This document shows, piece after piece, positions 54,402-63,752 of a stretch of 64,000 nt of DNA. The position numbers were made by a program, and so were the translations under genes. How positions within the stretch are numbered: the stretch's first letter is position 1; each line of letters opens with the position of its first letter. Source of the DNA: UBA4732 sp963823075 (GTDB taxonomy: Bacteria; Planctomycetota; Planctomycetia; Gemmatales; Gemmataceae); assembly GCA_963823075.1 (NCBI GenBank), contig CAWGKE010000001.1, forward strand, positions 1,178,001 through 1,242,000. The letters are read 5' to 3'. Under the pieces are notes generated by a model that saw only the letters and a list, made by a program, of their open reading frames with translations, made no database searches and had not been told where the DNA came from.

Positions 54402-55012
54402 TCACTTGCGGTCGCCGGAAGACCGGCGGCCGCCGGCGCCGGCCGCCGCCCCCGCCGCGCCGAGGGCGCCGAGGATGATTCCCACCCAGTCGCCGCAACC
54501 CCCAGGCAGCGACGGCGTGGGCGGCGGCGGCGTGAAATCCGGCTTGAAATCAAAGGCCTTGGGGTCGATCACCGGCATCGGCGGAATCTGCGGCAAATTG
54601 CGGATATCGGGGATCGCCGGGGATGGAGGCAAGATTCCTCTCGGGTTTCGGAAACGCTCGGTTGGGTCGTAGGGGGCGACGATGCCTGGCGGAAACCGCA
54701 CGCCCGCCGGCCCCCTAAAGGGATCGCCGATGGTGGGGACGCCGGGCACGTACGGCTCGCCGGCGCCCCCGGGAACGTAGGGACCGGGGCCGAAGGGCGT
54801 TCCGGGCGACTCCTGGTTGCGCAGCATTTCGTTTACCTGGGGCGGCAGGCCGTTGAAGTAGGGCGTATGCAGCCCCTCCGATACGCCCGGCGAGACGGGA
54901 AAGCCCGGCCGCGATCCGAAGGGATCGTAAGACCCCGGAATGCCCGGCTGCGCCGTGCGGCGCCCGGAATCAGCAGGGCGGCGGTGAGAAGCAATCCCGT
55001 AGTCGTTCGCAT
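54402..55012 (-). CDS. Proline-rich secreted protein, frameshifted after the signal peptide
   Basis: ATG at 55012 is fixed by AAGGAG seven bases upstream and opens a signal peptide (MRTTTGLLLTAALLIPGAA). Within 54955-54970 the frame shifts and continues as TAQPGIPGSYDPFGSRPGF, a Pro/Gly/Phe-rich chain (PPQVNEMLRNQESPGTPFGP; GGAGEPYVPGVPTIGDPFRG), ending with CGDWVGIILGALGAAGAAAG, a possible membrane or surface helix. The Pro-rich repeats suggest an extended surface or periplasm-spanning protein. It is the first gene of the minus-strand set that includes the TPR, Tim44-like and zinc-ribbon genes. Confidence 0.7.
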
Positions 55013-55067
55013 GGGTGGTCTCCTTGCGGCCCATCGCCGGGGGGCCGGCGACGACTTGCCCCCCAAG

Positions 55068-55212
55068 GGATTAAGCGGGAATCGGCGGCGTTTCTGCGCG
55101 GCGGCGCGAAGAATTCGGCGGCCCGCGCCGATTCACGGCTTTACGGGATCTTTCTCGATGAGCTTTTCCGCCTTCCCCTGAAGCAACTCCAGCGCCGCCC
55201 GCTCGGTCCACG
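55068..55212. repeat. 145-bp segment duplicated at 58521-58813, without insert
   Basis: This copy matches 58521-58594 plus 58743-58813 over 145 bp without gaps, with about 15 mismatches counted by eye. It contains the last 26 codons of the amidase gene and 65 bp downstream. The other copy is the same end of the WD40-kinase gene, interrupted by an element. Confidence 0.9.
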
Positions 55213-56632
55213 CCGGCAACTGTCTGCGAGGCCACGGCGCGGCGTTCTCGATTGCGGCCGCCGCGCGAAGCACCAGGTCGTCGGCTCGTCGCCGGCCTAC
55301 CAGCTGCAGCCCGTAGGGCAGCCCGTCCCCGCTCCAGCCGCACGGCACGGAGACCGCCGGATGGCCCGTCAGATTGAACGGCCAGGTGAAGAGCCAACCC
55401 AGTCGCGGGTCGATCGGCCGCCCGTTCACCTGATCCGGCCCCCAGGCATGGTCGGTCGAGAAGGCCGGCGTCGCCGTGGTAGGGGCAGCCAACAGGTCGT
55501 AGCTTCCGAAAAGGCCGGCCATGCGCTCGATGAACGCGGACGCGGCGAGTTTCGCGGCCTGGTAATCGTCGAGCGTCACGGCAAGCGCTTCGCTGATGAA
55601 CTCCGCGAAGGTCGGAGAAAGCTGCCCGCGCAACCGGAGGAATTCGCCTCGAAAGGCGCTGGCAATCCCCGCACCGAAGAGGGGAAGCAGGGTCTCCGCG
55701 GGCGGACGGAGAGGCGCATCCAGTGCCTCAACCTGGACGCCCCGATCCGCCAGCGCCCGGACTGCGGCCTCGGCCGCCCGCTCCACGCCGGGTTCCACCG
55801 GCCCGCCGGTCGGGCTGGGACACCAGGCAATCCGTAAGCCGTGCAAGTCGCCGGCCGGGTCGAATTCCGTTTCCTCCAGGGGCGGCAGCGCGAACGGGTC
55901 GCACTCGTCGGGTCCGGCGATGACACGGAGCATGAGCGCGGCGTCTTGCACGCCGCGCGCCATCGGGCCGATCACCCAGGCGGGGTTCAGCAGGTCGAGG
56001 TTGACCCCAGGCATGAAGCGCGGGACGCGCCCCAGCGATGGCTTATGGCCGACGATGCCGCAAAAGGCCGCAGGGATGCGGATCGAGCCGGCGATGTCCG
56101 TGCCCAGCGCGAGGTAGGCCAGGCCGGCCGCCACCGCCGCGGCCGAACCCCCGCTCGACCCGCCGGGAGTACGTTGCAGGTTCCACGGGTTTCGACTGAC
56201 GCCGTAGAGGAGGTTGTCCGTCGTGCCCTTGTGGCCGAATTCGGGCATGTTGGTTATTCCGACCACGATCGCGCCCGCGTCGCGCAGGCGCTTCACCGCA
56301 AGGGCGTCTTGCCGCGCCTGCCGACCGGCAAACGGCAGCGACCCTTCCGTACAAGGCAGGCCGGCGACCGGCAGGTCGTCCTTGACGGCGATCGGTACGC
56401 CGTGCAGCGGGCCGAGGTCGGCGTTCCGAACCACTGCTTCCTGGGCCGCGCGGGCGGCCCGCCGGGCTTGATCCAGTCCCAGGGTGCAGAAGGCGTTGAG
56501 CCGGGGGTTGAGCGCTTCGATGCGCCCGGCGACTGCCTCGAAAACCTCGAGGGGCGAGACTTCTTTGGCGCGGATGGCGGCTGCCACACGCACGGCGGAC
56601 AGAAAGCAGAGATCGGCGTCGACAGCCGGCAT
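55133..56632 (-). CDS. Amidase-signature family hydrolase with a borrowed C-terminal tail
   Basis: 499 residues from ATG at 56632 (AAGGGG upstream). The Ser-Ser-Lys triad is present: Lys84 in GVPIAVKDDL, Ser159 or 160 in TPGGSSGGSAAAVAAG, and nucleophile Ser183 in GTDIAGSIRIPAAFCG. No signal peptide, so a cytoplasmic amide hydrolase; the substrate cannot be told from GatA-like general features, and no gatB/gatC is near. The last 24 residues (TERAALELLQ...IEKDPVKP) are nearly those at the end of the WD40 kinase 3.6 kb away and not a usual amidase end. Confidence 0.9.
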   Translation of the reverse strand: MPAVDADLCFLSAVRVAAAIRAKEVSPLEVFEAVAGRIEALNPRLNAFCTLGLDQARRAARAAQEAVVRNADLGPLHGVPIAVKDDLPVAGLPCTEGSLPFAGRQARQDALAVKRLRDAGAIVVGITNMPEFGHKGTTDNLLYGVSRNPWNLQRTPGGSSGGSAAAVAAGLAYLALGTDIAGSIRIPAAFCGIVGHKPSLGRVPRFMPGVNLDLLNPAWVIGPMARGVQDAALMLRVIAGPDECDPFALPPLEETEFDPAGDLHGLRIAWCPSPTGGPVEPGVERAAEAAVRALADRGVQVEALDAPLRPPAETLLPLFGAGIASAFRGEFLRLRGQLSPTFAEFISEALAVTLDDYQAAKLAASAFIERMAGLFGSYDLLAAPTTATPAFSTDHAWGPDQVNGRPIDPRLGWLFTWPFNLTGHPAVSVPCGWSGDGLPYGLQLVGRRRADDLVLRAAAAIENAAPWPRRQLPAWTERAALELLQGKAEKLIEKDPVKP

Positions 56633-56830
56633 GTTCAGCCCCTTGACCCGTGACAAATGGATGGTTCCGCTTCCCCGTGATAGCAAGGATCGTGCCACAG
56701 GATTGGCTATCGCCGCAAGATATTATTGGAAAACAAGTTGCGTCTATGGACCCCCAGAAGGGCGGCCGGCCGGCCCGGCGTCCGATACATTATTTGCGGG
56801 CAAGACATACATATTCTGTCTCTACGACAA

Positions 56831-56843
56831 CATTCCTTGTAGG
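56831..56843. promoter_or_regulatory. Small inverted repeat upstream of the sigma-54 activator
   Basis: TTCCT-TGT-AGGAA, 15 bp upstream of the start codon, in the 225-bp divergent spacer between amidase and activator genes. It could be an operator. No -24/-12 promoter (TGGCAC...TTGCA) was found in the spacer. Confidence 0.35.
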
Positions 56844-56857
56844 AACGAGGGATCGGC

Positions 56858-58519
56858 ATGTCTCTTTTCCAGCCGCACGAGTGGGCGTTTGTGAAGGAGG
56901 CGCGGGAGTTGGTGACGACCAACCCCTTCCACCCGTCCTGGAGGGAGCAGGAAGCGACGATCCTGGGTTTGCCTCAGCGGAATGCGCCGGAGGTCATTTC
57001 CTGGCGTCCCGGCGTGCAGTTGTGGGGACCGCAGTCCGTTTACCCCGACGTGCTGGACCGTCGGATCCATGAGATGGTGGATGGACTGCGCCGACGTCTT
57101 CAAGGCGGGACCTCGGCAAGCGAGGCGGAATGGGGCCAATACGAACTGCTGGCGGTCTACCGGCTCTACTGCGAATACGGCAGGGAAATGGACAGGCGGA
57201 TCGGAGCGGCCGTACAGGGCGACGGCCATGAGTCGGACGCCGGCGGCCCCCCGCACGACGACGAACCGCCCCCGGACTTGAAGGCGCTGTGGCGTCGATT
57301 CCACCGGGAGCACGGGGAGTTGTTCCGATTCAACAACGGGGACTTCCCGACGAAGTACAAACCGGAACACCTCTTTGCCTGCTTTTTTCTGTTCCGGCGG
57401 GCCTACTATCACATCTTCTTCAACATCGTCGGCGGCTCAAAGCAGATCGCCAAACTCCGCGGCCACGTTTGGGAGTCGATCGTCACCCATGACCTCCTGG
57501 GCTGGATGCAGGGTCTGTACCGGCGGATGAAGGACGTCCCCACGCTCATCACCGGCGAGTCCGGGACGGGCAAGGAGCGGGCAGCCGAGGCCGTCGGCCG
57601 GTCGCTGTACGTCCCGTTCAACCAGGGGACGGAGGCCTTCGAGACCGACTTCCTCACGGCGTACAGTTCGGTCAACTTGTCCGCACTGCCGCCCTCACTG
57701 ATCGAGTCGGAGTTGTTCGGCCACGTCAAGGGCGCCTTCACCGACGCCATCGAGCGAATCGGCAGGCTGGAGAAATGTCCCGAAAACGGAGCGGTGTTCC
57801 TGGACGAGATCGGCGAAACGACGGCGGAGGTCCAGGTCAAACTGCTGCGCGTGCTCCAGACGCGCCGCTTCCAGTCCGTCGGCGCGAACGAAGACAAGAC
57901 GTTCCACGGCAAGATCGTGGCGGCGACCAACCGCGACCTGGTCGCCGCGATGGAAGCCCGCCGTTTCCGCGAGGACTTTTACTACCGGCTCTGCGCCGAC
58001 ACGATCGAAACGCCGTCGCTCCGCGAGCAGCTGGCCGACTGTCCCGAAGACCTTCCGCTCATGGTGGGGTACGTCTGCCGTGCCGTGGTCGGTGAGGAAA
58101 AGGCGGTCCAGCTCGCCCCGGAGGTGGTCGGCTGGATTGAGCAGCGCCTGCGAGGCTACTCCTGGCCGGGCAACTTCCGCGAGCTGGAGCAGTGCGTGCG
58201 GAGTTACACGATCCGCAAAGACTATCGCCCGATCCAGCCAGCCAGGCCACGGACGGACGACGGCTCGCCGCGGCCCCCGTGCGACCCCGTGGCGGAGGCG
58301 TGCCAGACGCTGGCCCAGGCCGTGCTGAAGCTGAAGGCGACTTGCGCCGAGATCGAGTTGAAACAGAAAAAGGTCTTCGACCAGATCAAGCGGCGTTTGT
58401 TCACGCTGGTGCGCGACGGCACGCGCACCAAGCAAGAGGCGGCTGCGCTGCTCGGGATTGATGTTCGGACCCTGGAAGCCGGAACGAAGGCGACCGACCG
58501 GCGGCCGACGGATGGCTAG
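56858..58519 (+). CDS. Sigma-54-dependent activator with novel N-terminal domain
   Basis: 553 residues; ATG at 56858 with GAGGGA upstream. The first 210 residues (LFQPHEWAFVKEARELVTTN, ELLAVYRLYCEYGREMDRRI, FACFFLFRRAYYHIFFNIVG) form an unrecognised, helical sensory domain, not a receiver, GAF or FHA. The AAA+ core is complete: Walker A ITGESGTGKE (about 233), the sigma-54 contact loop as GAFTDA instead of GAFTGA (about 291), Walker B GAVFLDEIGE, and RFREDFYYRLCADTIETPSL with the arginine finger. The end has a helix-turn-helix-like RTKQEAAALLGIDVRTLEA. Changes in the last-but-one Gly of GAFTGA are rare but tolerated in some activators. The target operon is unknown; the divergent amidase is the nearest candidate. 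Confidence 0.9.
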   Translation: MSLFQPHEWAFVKEARELVTTNPFHPSWREQEATILGLPQRNAPEVISWRPGVQLWGPQSVYPDVLDRRIHEMVDGLRRRLQGGTSASEAEWGQYELLAVYRLYCEYGREMDRRIGAAVQGDGHESDAGGPPHDDEPPPDLKALWRRFHREHGELFRFNNGDFPTKYKPEHLFACFFLFRRAYYHIFFNIVGGSKQIAKLRGHVWESIVTHDLLGWMQGLYRRMKDVPTLITGESGTGKERAAEAVGRSLYVPFNQGTEAFETDFLTAYSSVNLSALPPSLIESELFGHVKGAFTDAIERIGRLEKCPENGAVFLDEIGETTAEVQVKLLRVLQTRRFQSVGANEDKTFHGKIVAATNRDLVAAMEARRFREDFYYRLCADTIETPSLREQLADCPEDLPLMVGYVCRAVVGEEKAVQLAPEVVGWIEQRLRGYSWPGNFRELEQCVRSYTIRKDYRPIQPARPRTDDGSPRPPCDPVAEACQTLAQAVLKLKATCAEIELKQKKVFDQIKRRLFTLVRDGTRTKQEAAALLGIDVRTLEAGTKATDRRPTDG

Positions 58520-58520
58520 A

Positions 58521-58594
58521 GGATCAAGCGGGAATCGGCGGCGTCTCTGCGCGGCGGCGCGAAGAATTCGACGCGCCGCGCTGATTCACGGCTT
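58521..58594. repeat. Duplicated segment, second copy, left part
   Basis: Matches 55068-55141. The rest of this copy resumes at 58743 after the inserted element. The last 11 bases (58584-58594, ATTCACGGCTT) are repeated at 58732-58742. Confidence 0.9.
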
Positions 58595-58731
58595 CCCCCT
58601 CGTTCCCAAACTCTGTTTGGGAACGCGCGTTTGCGAAGCTCCGCTTCGCGTCCCGTTCAGGGGCCGGACGCGAAACAGGAGTTTCGCGGAAGGCGTTCCC
58701 AAGCAGAGCTTGGGAACGAGGGGAACGAGGA
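58595..58731. mobile_element. Non-autonomous palindromic element with 11-bp target duplication
   Basis: 137 bp, starting CCCCCTCGTTCCCAAACTCT and ending AGCTTGGGAACGAGGGGAAC plus GAGGA. Hairpins at both ends and a central imperfect hairpin, no coding capacity. It is flanked by ATTCACGGCTT on both sides, and the homologous segment at 55068-55212 has that sequence once and no element. Related copies are at 15326-15455 and, shortened, at 6917-6954. The transposase that moves it is not known. Confidence 0.85.
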
Positions 58732-58733
58732 AT

Positions 58734-61700
58734 TCACGGCTTTACGGGATCTTTCTCGATGAGATCCTCCGCCTCCTTTTGAAGCAGTTCCAGCGCCGCC
58801 CGCTCGGTCCACGGCAGGTCGTCCCAGGACGGACTGTTCCCGCCGGCGGCCCCCTCCGGCCTCGGTTTATGGGCCTGTTCGATCCAGGCGCGTGCCTTGT
58901 CGAGCCACTCCTTCGCCTTGTCGCCGCGGCCGCATTTCTGATGCGCCATCGCCAGGAAGAGCCACGTGGAGGGCGAGGCCTTCTGTAGAGCGGCCGCCGC
59001 CTCCAGCTGGCGCACCGCCTCCTCCCCTTGCCCCGCCCGGTAGAGGGCCGCGCCGAGGGCGCGGGTGCAAGGGTAGTCGTTCGGCAGCGCCTGCACCGCC
59101 TTGCGGGCCAAGTCGAGCGGCCGGTTGTGGTCCGGGCCGTCGGGCGAAAGGCAGCACGTCCAGACCATCATGGCCGTCTCGCGCGGGTTGAACGGCCGGC
59201 CGAAGGAGAAGACTTCCTGCCGGCCGTACTCGCGCGTCACGACCGTGGACTTCGGCTCGTCCTGGGGGTTGGCGAACTTGGCCAGCATCCCCTGGCACAA
59301 GGCGCCATAGCGCTTCGCATCCCCGAGCTTGAGGAGCGACCACGGCGCCGCCGATCCACATCTCGGCCGGCGCCGGCTCTGCGAACGGGTTCTGAGCGAT
59401 GTCGAAGTCGGCGGCGGCTTCCTTCCATTGCCCCAAGGCGGCCCGCGCGGAGCCGCGGCCGAATTGGATCGAAACCTGCCGTCCGTCCGGCCCGACGTCG
59501 AATCGGTTCTCGGTGCGCGGCAACCGTTGCAGCGCGTCGGATAGATCGTCGATTCCTTGTCGCCACTTCCGGGAGAGGATCGCGAGCCGGCCCCTGCGGA
59601 AGTGGGCTTGCCAGTCGCCGGGCGCCAGGTTGACGGCGGCGTCGTAGTCCGCCCCGGCGCCGGCGAGGTCGTGCAGCTCCTCGGCCGCCGTGCCCCGGCG
59701 CAAGCGATAGCTCGCATTATTGGGCTCGGCCGCGACCAGTAGGTCGAGGTTCCAGCGCGCGGCGTACCAGCGGCGCGTCGCCTCGGCTTCGCGGGCCTGG
59801 CGGCGGCATCGGGCCAGTGCGTCCGCCGGGTCGGCCGGCCCCAAATCGGCCGACGCCTCCCGTCGATTCCGCCAGCCGGCCGCCTCCAGAAAGCGGACGC
59901 CGCCGTCCGTTTCGCGCGTCTGGCCGGTCCAGGCCTCGGCGCCAAGGCGCACGCGATCGGCGTCGCCCTTCATCGCGGCCGGCGCCGCCCAGAGCCGGGC
60001 GGCGCCGTCGTCGCCGGCCGTGACCGCGGCGCCGCCGTCGGGCCGAAACGCCACGGCGCGGATCTGGCCGCGCTGCCGCAGCGACGGCCCCACCGGCTCG
60101 CCCGTCGCCGCGTCCCAAAGCCGGGCGGTGTGGTCCTCCCCGCCGGTCAACACGAGGCCCCCATCAGCGCTGAACGCCACAGCCAGCACCTTGCCCTGGT
60201 GTTCGAGCGGCCGGCCGATCTGCTCTCCCGTCGCCGCGTCCCACAGCCGGGCCGTGCCGTCCCAGCTGCCGGTCACGCACTCCCGGCCGTCGGGTCGGAA
60301 GGCCAGCGCGACGACCGGCCCCTGATGGCGGAGCAACCGCGCCTGTCCGGTGGACAGGTCCCAAAGCCGGGCGGCCGAGTCCGCGCCGCCGGCCAGCAGG
60401 TGCCGGCCGTCGGGGCTGAAGACCAGCGCCGCAACCTCGCCTTCGAGCCGGAGGGGACCGCCGACCGGCTTGGCCTTGAGGAACTCGTCCGACAACCGAA
60501 AGTACTCCCGTACGTCCGTGACCCCGCGAATCCGGGCCTCGAACCCCTGCGCGTCGAAGGTCGTCGTGTCCCAGACCTGGACCTGGCCGTCCTCCCCCGC
60601 CGTGGCGACCAGCCGGCCGTCCGGCGAGAAAGCCAGCGCGTCCACCGGCCGCACGTCGTCCGGCTGGAATACGGGAGCCATATCGTCCTTGATCGCCAGC
60701 GGCGTGTGGGCGAAGACGTCGCCGTTCCGCAGCGCGTAGAGGGTGGCGCCGGCGGGTCCACCGGCGGCCAGCCTCGTGCCGTCGGCGCTGAAAGCCAGGG
60801 CGTAGACGGGCGTCTCGTTCTGGCGACTGGTCCCCCTCTTCCCGCGGGCCGGGCCCCAGACCCGCTGGGCGTCCGGCTTTTTCGACGGCTCCTTCCAGGC
60901 GGGAGGGCCTGGAAAACCGCCGGATCGTTCGGCACCCCCGACGCCCACCTGAAGGACTTGTTTCTTGCCGGTTATCTTTGTGATCGCCGTCGCCTCACGC
61001 AGCACCGGCGCGCCGTCGGCCGCCTGCCAGAAGCGGCCCTCGTCGTCCCCGCCGGTGACGAGGGTCTGGCTGTCGGGGCTGAAGGCAAGCGTGTTGACTT
61101 CCGCGTTATGCGGGAGGGCGTCGCCGACCGGCTCGGCCGTCGCGGCGTCCCACAGCCGCGCCGCATTGTCGCGCCCCGCCGTGGCGAGGCGGCGGCTGTC
61201 GGGGCTGAACCCGACCGCCAGGACGCTGGCCGCGTGGGCCATCGGCCCGCCGAGCAGCCCGCCCGGGGCCAGGTCCCACAGCCGCGCGTCGCCCTCCGAG
61301 CGCCCCTGGCCCGTGACCAGCGTCGCGCCGTCGGCGCCGAAGGCCACGGCCAGCACCTCGCCGGGGTGGGCGAGCGGCTGGCCGACCAGCTCGCACGTCT
61401 CCGCGTCCCACACCCGGGCCGCGCGGTCCAGACAGCCCGTCACCACCAGGCCCCCGTCGGGGCTGAAGGCGACCGACGTCACCTCCTTTGGGTGGGACAG
61501 CGGGCTGCCCAGCGGCCGCCCGCTCGCCGCGTCCCACAGGCGCGCCGTCCCGTCGCCGCCGGCGGTGGCCAGCGTCTTCCCGTCCGGGCTGACGGCCACG
61601 GCGGAGACGCCCCCCGGGTGCCGGAAGGAGGCCAGCAGCTGGCGCGTGGCGGCGTCCCACACCTGAACGCCGCCGTTCCTGCCGGCCGTGACGAAGGCGC

Positions 61701-63749
61701 CCCCGTCGGGGCGGAAGGCGACCGCCGCGATCCCGTCGTTGTACGCCAACGGCTCGCCGACCAACTTCTGACTGGATACGTCCCAGAACCGGGCCTTGCC
61801 GTCGAGGGCGCCAGTCAGAACGGTGCGGCCGTCGGGGCTGAACGTCGCGCCGGTGACCTGAATGGTCCCGTGATTCAGCACGGCCAGCCGCTTCCCCGTG
61901 GCGACGTCCCAGACCTCAACCACGAAGCCGCCGATGGTCAGCAGGGACTTGCCGTCGGGGCTGAACGCCAGGCCGGTGACCCAGCCGTCGTGCTTGACCG
62001 GCTCGCCGAGCGGTTCGCCGGCGGCGTCCCAGAGACGGGTCGTGTGGTCCCAGCAAGCGACGGCGACGGTTCGGCCGTCCGGACTGCAAGCGACGGCGGA
62101 GACGCCCGCGCCGTGCGGCAGGATGGCACGCAGGGTGTGCAGGCGCCGCCGCCAGGCCGTCAGGTTCAGGCGGAAGAGCCGCTCCAGGTCCGGCGCCTCG
62201 GCCTTCTCGGCGAGGGACAGGCCGTGGGCGAACGCGAGCATTCCCTGGTCGATCTTGCCGTTTTCGCAAAGGGCCGACGCTTGCTGGTACGCCAGCATGG
62301 TCGCCTCGCGCTGCGCTTGACGGTTCTGCGTCTTGGCGTTGTCCGCCTCGTGATTCGCCCGGTCGGCCGCCTTCTTATTGTCCACCGCCAGCGCGCCGTT
62401 CGTGCTGGCGAGCCGGCCGTTGCTCTCGGCCAAATCGCCCTTCTCCTTGGCGAGGGTGGCGGCTCGGTAGAGCGACAAGCTGACGAGAACGAAGGCGACG
62501 ACGAAGGTCAGGACCGCGACGGCCCCGGCCCCGGCGGGGAGCGGGTTCCGCCGACACCAGCGCCACAGCCGCCCCGGTGCGCCGACGGGGCGGGCGTTGA
62601 TTGGCCGCCCTTCCCGCCAGTTGTCGAGGTCCTCCGCCAGGGCGGCCGCGGACGTGTAGCGGCGCGACGGCTCCTTTTCCAAACATTTCAGACAGACGGT
62701 GGCCAGGTCGCGGCTCAGCCGCCGATCCAGGGTGCGCGGGTGGATCGGTTCGTCGCCGAGGACGGAAAGCAGGGTTTCCAGATCGTTTTTGCCGTGAAAG
62801 GGCGGCCGGCCGGTCAGCGTCTCGTAGAGGACGGCGCCGAGGCCGTACACGTCGGCGGCCGTGGTCATGGCCCCTTTGGCCGCCCGCGCTTGCTCCGGCG
62901 CCATGTAGGCGGCCGTGCCCTCGATGCCGGACGCCACCAGGCTGCCCGTCTCGTCGAGCCGCCGCGCCAGGCCGAAGTCGCCGACCAGCGGCCGGCCTTC
63001 CGCGTCGAGGAGGATGTTGCCGGGCTTGAGGTCGCGGTGCAGCACGCCGCGGCGGTGGGCGTAATCGACGGCCCGCGCCGCCTGCGCCAGCAGACGCGCG
63101 TTGTCGCGCTGCCCGCGCACACGCCGGTTCGCGGCCGCCGCCTCGGCTTCGCCAACCGGCCGCAGTCGTTGCGCCAGACTGCCGCCCGCCACCAGCTGCA
63201 TGGTGAAATACGGCTGCCCCTCGTGCTCGCCGACCTCGTAGAGCGTGACGATGTGGGGGTGCTGCTCCAGCCCAGCCACGAGCTGCGCCTCGCGGTGAAA
63301 GCGGTCGATCCACTGCCGACGCTCCGGCTCCGACAACCCCTCCAGCCGATCAGTGCGGATGACCTTCAGCGCCACCAGCCGTTCCGGCGTGAGCTCGCGC
63401 GCTTTGCAGACGACGCCCATGCCGCCGCGGCCCAACTCCTCCAGGATCTCGTAGCCGCCGAACCGCATTCCCGGCTTTAGCACGGAGAACGGCGGGGCGG
63501 AAGCGTCGCACGGCGCGGTGGAGTCGCCCGCGCCGACGCCGTGCGGCGTCGGCGCCAGCCGCGCGGCCAGGCGCCAAACCCCTCGCGGTCCCGGAAATAC
63601 GCACGCAGCTGCGGTTCCAGGTCCGGAAAGTCCGTTACGAGGCGCTCCAGGTCGGGCGCCTGCCCCTGCTCCTCGGCCTGGAGGACCTCGGCCAGCATGT
63701 CCGCGAACGGATCGGCCGACGGTGTGTTGTCGTTGAGATCGGCGGGCAT
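58734..63749 (-). CDS. Ser/Thr protein kinase with WD40 repeats and TPR tail, two frameshifts
   Basis: ATG at 63749 (MPADLNDNTPSADPFADMLA) starts 3 bp after the sigma factor stop. The frame shifts at about 63565-63582 and back at about 59341-59355; total length (5016 bp) stays a multiple of three, giving about 1671 residues. Kinase: GRGGMGVVCKA loop, Lys in VALKVIR, HRDLKPGN, VGDFGLA, YMAPEQA. A membrane helix (AVLTFVVAFVLVSLSLYRAA), a coiled coil, then about 14 WD40 units (VSAVACSPDGRTVAVACWDH; SVLAVGFSPDSRRLATAGRD) and a TPR-like end (WLFLAMAHQKCGRGDKAKEW). The known planctomycete ECF-kinase pairs suggest a role as signal receiver for the upstream sigma factor. The last codons lie in the duplicated segment. 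Confidence 0.9.
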
Positions 63750-63752
63750 GGG

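Noticed and set aside
55133..56632. GatA subunit of the tRNA amidotransferase
   Set aside because: The amidase signature is shared by many enzymes; there is no gatB or gatC nearby and the C-terminal half does not look like GatA.
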